Source of the DNA: Alphaproteobacteria bacterium | GTDB taxonomy: Bacteria > Pseudomonadota > Alphaproteobacteria > Caulobacterales > Caulobacteraceae | Assembly: GCA_028869395.1 (NCBI GenBank) | Contig: JAGWSE010000294.1 | Span: forward strand, 1 to 6,887 | Length of the DNA stretch: 6,887 nt | Direction: 5' to 3' | Shown: one piece after another, positions 5,062 through 6,887 of the stretch | Layout: each line of letters opens with the position of its first letter | Numbering within the stretch: position 1 is the first letter of the stretch | Program-made: the position numbers and the translations under genes | The notes under the pieces: model-generated | Told to the model about the DNA's origin: nothing | Database searches by the model: none | The model's input: only the letters and a program-made list of their open reading frames with translations

Positions 5062-5298
5062 ATGCCGAGGTACTACTTCAACACCGTGGACGGGCAGTCA
5101 TATCCGGACGAGGAGGGCACCGAGTTGCCCGATCTCCGGGCAGCCCGGACGGAGGCCGCACGCGTGGTGGGGGAGCTCCTGAAGGAGCAGCCGGACGACC
5201 TGTGGCGCACCGGCCGGCTACGCCTGGACGTGACGGACGAGAGCGGCCAAAGCGTGCTCGTCCTCGAGGTCTGCCTGGCCCCGGAAATCGCCGCCTGA
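5062..5298 (+). CDS. DUF6894 family protein
   Basis: This 78-aa cytosolic protein begins MPRYYFNTVDG, with DEEGTELPDLRAARTEA (16-32) and LRLDVTDESGQSVLVLEV (53-70). That is the layout of the DUF6894 family, common and often multicopy in alphaproteobacteria: N-terminal strand, acidic DxxGxE/LPD turn, helix, then a two-strand end with VTDE. The function is unknown. The start is set by the MPRYYF opening typical of the family; a GTG at 5026 in the same frame would add 12 residues not expected in the family. There is no ribosome binding site before 5062, but an EcfG-type promoter places the transcript start at or within about three bases of the ATG, so the mRNA may be leaderless and stress-induced. 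Confidence 0.82.
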   Translation: MPRYYFNTVDGQSYPDEEGTELPDLRAARTEAARVVGELLKEQPDDLWRTGRLRLDVTDESGQSVLVLEVCLAPEIAA

Positions 5299-5320
5299 GG
5301 CGGATCAAAGGCCGAGCTTC

Positions 5321-5482
5321 GTGCGTTTTGCGCGCATGGAAACCGGCAACGACGATCTGACCCGTCTGGTGGCGGAACTGCGCCGGGCGGTCATCGCGAT
5401 CGAGCTTCGGCGCGGAAGGCCGCCGTCCCGCCGGCCGTCCCATAGGGGATCCGATCGGCGACAACGCGTCCGGACGACCTGA
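5321..5482 (+). CDS. Doubtful small ORF, 53 aa
   Basis: An open frame starts at GTG 5321 (or ATG 5336, 48 aa) and ends at TGA 5480-5482. The first half after the ATG, NDDLTRLVAELRRAVIAIELRR, forms a plausible amphipathic helix with GC-rich third positions; the second half is an Arg/Pro/Ser-rich tail that looks like translated non-coding GC-rich DNA. There is no clear ribosome binding site. It follows the DUF6894 gene by 22 bases and could share its transcript. It may be a real microprotein, a degraded one, or chance. No family is recognised. Confidence 0.25.
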   Translation: MRFARMETGNDDLTRLVAELRRAVIAIELRRGRPPSRRPSHRGSDRRQRVRTT

Positions 5483-5488
5483 TCGTTG

Positions 5489-5507
5489 GACCCGGCGTAG
5501 GCGGGTC
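5489..5507. terminator. Inverted repeat between convergent genes, possible terminator
   Basis: GACCCG (5489-5494) and CGGGTC (5502-5507) form a 6-bp stem with a 7-base loop, lying between the plus-strand ORF ending at 5482 and the minus-strand gene ending at 5522. No T-run is seen on either side, so termination activity is uncertain. Confidence 0.25.
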
Positions 5508-5521
5508 GCGGCTGCGGGGGT

Positions 5522-5725
5522 CTAGGCGCTCGCGGACAGCGCGGCCTCGGCCATGTCGAGCCAGATCTCGGCGATGTCGCACAGGGTGCGCCGTTCCACC
5601 TCGGTCGTCGAGGCGGCGAGGAGTTCGAACGCCTCCTCCGCGCGGCGCACATAGCGCTTCGCCGCGTCCGTTCCCCGCGTCCTTGGCCGAGCGGGGGTGG
5701 GAAAGATCTCGATGATCGCCGACAT
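5522..5725 (-). CDS. Conserved-looking hypothetical protein, 67 aa
   Basis: I do not recognise a named family. The protein opens MSAIIEIFPTP, followed by a basic linker (13-24) and two predicted amphipathic helices (about 21-38 and 41-63), including KRYVRRAEEAFELLAAS and LCDIAEIWLDMAEAAL. It has one cysteine (C49), no signal peptide and no membrane segment. The start at 5725 is chosen because GGAGAG (minus strand, 5732-5737) lies six bases upstream; the frame is open to 5812, but that extension has no comparable site and is Arg/Gly-rich. It is the only minus-strand gene here, convergent with the DUF6894 gene and divergent from holC, with about 150 bases between the two divergent starts. A small helical adaptor-type protein is all that can be said. 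Confidence 0.7.
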   Translation of the reverse strand: MSAIIEIFPTPARPRTRGTDAAKRYVRRAEEAFELLAASTTEVERRTLCDIAEIWLDMAEAALSASA

Positions 5726-5731
5726 GGCACG

Positions 5732-5737
5732 CTCTCC
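5732..5737 (-). promoter_or_regulatory. Ribosome binding site of the minus-strand 67-aa gene
   Basis: On the minus strand this reads GGAGAG, six bases before the ATG at 5725. It supports the short form of the protein over an upstream start at 5812. Confidence 0.65.
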
Positions 5738-5876
5738 GTTCAGGCGGGAGCGCTTCCGCGTTCTCAGCCACCGGCCGCCCATGAACCTGCCGATGATTGA
5801 CCGACCATACACGGGGGCCTGCGGAAATCCAACCCACGCTCTCCCACCTCATCGTGATGGGGGCTAGAAGTAGGCC

Positions 5877-6335
5877 ATGGCGGACGCGACGTGCGAGGTC
5901 TGGTTCTATCATCTGGAGAGGACGGGGCTGGACCAGGTCCTGCCGGAACTCCTGGAGAAGACGCTCGCCCGCGGCTGGAAGGCGCTGGTGCGCACGGCCG
6001 ATGCGGATCGCATCGAGCATCTCGACGGCTGGCTCTGGAGCTATCGCGATGAAAGCTTCCTGCCTCATGCTCCGGCCTCCGAGGCGGGCGCGGCGCGCCA
6101 GCCCGTCTTGCTGACGACGGATTTCGAGAACGCCAACGCGGCCGAGGCCCTGTTCCTGGTCGACGGCGCCGAGCCCGGAGAGCTTTCCGGATTCGCCCGT
6201 TGCCTGGTGGTGTTCGACGGGGCCGACCCGGGCCAGCTCGCCGCGGCGCGGGCGCTGTGGGCGCGCCTGAAGGGGCAGGGCCATCCCGTCTCCTACTGGA
6301 AACAGCAGGCGCGCGGCTGGGAGAAGCAGGCGTGA
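5877..6335 (+). CDS. holC: DNA polymerase III subunit chi
   Basis: This 152-aa protein matches HolC in length (E. coli about 147 aa) and in landmarks: an N-terminal EVWFYHLERTGLDQVLPELLEK (7-28), GWKALVRTAD (33-42), LWSYRDESFLPH (53-64), a strand with VLLTTD (77-82), and the C-terminal SYWKQQARGWEKQA (139-152). Chi works with psi in the clamp-loader complex of the replicase and in gammaproteobacteria links it to single-stranded DNA-binding protein. The start ATG 5877 has only a weak, close AAGTAGG (5868-5874) upstream; GCTAGAAG at 5863-5870 partly matches a Caulobacter-type -10 element, but no -35 is seen. In many proteobacteria holC follows pepA; here a minus-strand unknown gene lies upstream instead. 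A lipoprotein gene overlaps its stop by four bases. Confidence 0.93.
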   Translation: MADATCEVWFYHLERTGLDQVLPELLEKTLARGWKALVRTADADRIEHLDGWLWSYRDESFLPHAPASEAGAARQPVLLTTDFENANAAEALFLVDGAEPGELSGFARCLVVFDGADPGQLAAARALWARLKGQGHPVSYWKQQARGWEKQA

Positions 6336-6661
6336 GGCTTACCGCCGTGACGTCTCTCCTCGCGTTGGTCGCCGCGTCCTGCGCGCCTGCCCCGCTCGCC
6401 AGCCCACGGCCCCCGGAGCCCTTGGCCGCCACGCCCGCGCCTGCGCCGCCGGCGGCCACGCCGGCCAGGGACAGCTGCGGCGCCGCGGGGCTGCAGGATC
6501 TCATCGGCCGCCCGCGCACGGAGATCCCGGTCCCGGTCTATCCGGACCGCGAGCGCGTCGCTTGCACCACCTGCCCGATCACCCAGGATTATCGGCCCGA
6601 CAGGCTCGATATCTTCTTCGACGAGCGGACGGGGATCATTCGCCAGATCCGCTGCGGTTAG
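6332..6661 (+). CDS. Lipoprotein with I78-type peptidase inhibitor domain
   Basis: This 109-aa precursor has a lipoprotein signal peptide ending in A14-A15-S16-C17, a Pro/Ala-rich linker (18-45), then a compact domain of about 60 residues: CGAAGLQDLIGRP (49-61), VACTTCPITQDYRPDRLDIFFDE (76-98) and a terminal IRCG. C49 and C108 correspond to the disulfide pair of the I78 inhibitor family; DYRPDRL and IRQIRCG are typical of it. Family members inhibit serine proteases. The extra CTTC (78-81) adds two cysteines. The protein is expected to be envelope-anchored, perhaps protecting against external or misplaced proteases. The GTG start at 6332 overlaps the holC stop by GTGA and has GGGAGA (6319-6324) seven bases upstream. 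A function linked to HolC is unlikely; they probably only share a transcript. Confidence 0.82.
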   Translation: MRLTAVTSLLALVAASCAPAPLASPRPPEPLAATPAPAPPAATPARDSCGAAGLQDLIGRPRTEIPVPVYPDRERVACTTCPITQDYRPDRLDIFFDERTGIIRQIRCG

Positions 6662-6667
6662 TCCGGC

Positions 6668-6887
6668 GTGGCGAGGCCCATCTCGCCCGGCGGCGGCCAC
6701 CCCTTCGTGCAACGTGTCTCGATCGCGCAGGGTTCTCCCGTTATCGATTGCGCTGTGCGGATCGACTGGCGCGGCAACCCACGCATCGGCGAGTTCGACG
6801 AACAAGAGGGCTGGAGAAACCGCCGCCGGGCGGCCTACGACGACCGCTTCAAGTTGCTGGTTCTGTTCCCGGCCCGCCTCGCCGACC
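6668..6887 (+). CDS. Unrecognised protein, N-terminal part (cut by window end)
   Basis: From GTG 6668 the frame is open for 73 codons to the window end, with strongly GC-biased third positions. The other two plus-strand frames are also open but give low-complexity Arg/Pro- or Ser/Thr-rich translations, so this one is preferred. Visible residues include VIDCAVRIDWRGNPRIGEFDE (26-46, key C29, D34, W35) and AAYDDRFKLLVLFPARLAD, which look like a soluble folded protein. It starts six bases after the inhibitor stop and in the same frame, without a clear ribosome binding site; later GTG codons at 6707 and 6755 are possible starts. No family is recognised. It most likely belongs to the holC transcript. 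Confidence 0.5.
   Translation, partial: MARPISPGGGHPFVQRVSIAQGSPVIDCAVRIDWRGNPRIGEFDEQEGWRNRRRAAYDDRFKLLVLFPARLAD

Noticed and set aside
5797..5803. TTGACCG as a -35 element for holC
   Set aside because: No matching -10 element at 10-14 bases or at 16-18 bases downstream.

Overview
The window is a very GC-rich, densely coded bacterial segment. Coding frames have strongly GC-biased third positions, and GTGA/ATGA start-stop overlaps are frequent. Protein content (HolC, a DUF6894 protein, an I78-type inhibitor lipoprotein, a stand-alone receiver protein) and two GGAAC-N17-(C/A)GTT motifs, the form recognised by the alphaproteobacterial general-stress sigma factor EcfG/SigT, point to an alphaproteobacterium. 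Caulobacteraceae (Caulobacter/Phenylobacterium-like) is my best guess, not a proof.

Layout. (1) 1-1281: tail of a glutathione S-transferase gene followed, through two 4-base GTGA overlaps, by two short chromate-transporter (CHR) half-proteins; probably one operon. (2) 1305-3165: a short leader with a perfect 9-bp inverted repeat, then a ClC-type anion channel/transporter with two C-terminal CBS domains. It keeps the gating glutamate but lacks the inner 'proton glutamate'. (3) 3166-3427: a 262-base intergenic region holding a consensus EcfG-type promoter, a strong GC hairpin with a poor T-tract, and a second GGAAC/GTTCC inverted repeat; the first two could bound a roughly 70-nt stress-induced small RNA. 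(4) 3428-3805: a single-domain response regulator with a strong ribosome binding site. (5) 3961-5001: three small envelope-protein genes, namely a putative three-helix membrane protein, a single-anchor inner-membrane protein with a periplasmic tail, and an overlapping lipoprotein. The arrangement resembles a phage holin / i-spanin / o-spanin group, with no endolysin or other phage gene nearby. (6) 5062-5298: a DUF6894 protein whose start sits where a transcript from a second EcfG-type promoter would begin, so its mRNA may be leaderless. (7) 5321-5725: a doubtful small ORF and a convergent 67-aa unknown gene on the minus strand. (8) 5877-6887: holC (DNA polymerase III chi), overlapped by an I78-type protease-inhibitor lipoprotein gene, then an unrecognised gene that runs off the window.

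There is no tRNA, rRNA, insertion sequence, CRISPR array or integrase. The strongest leads are the possible stress-regulated small RNA, the leaderless stress gene, and the isolated spanin-like pair.
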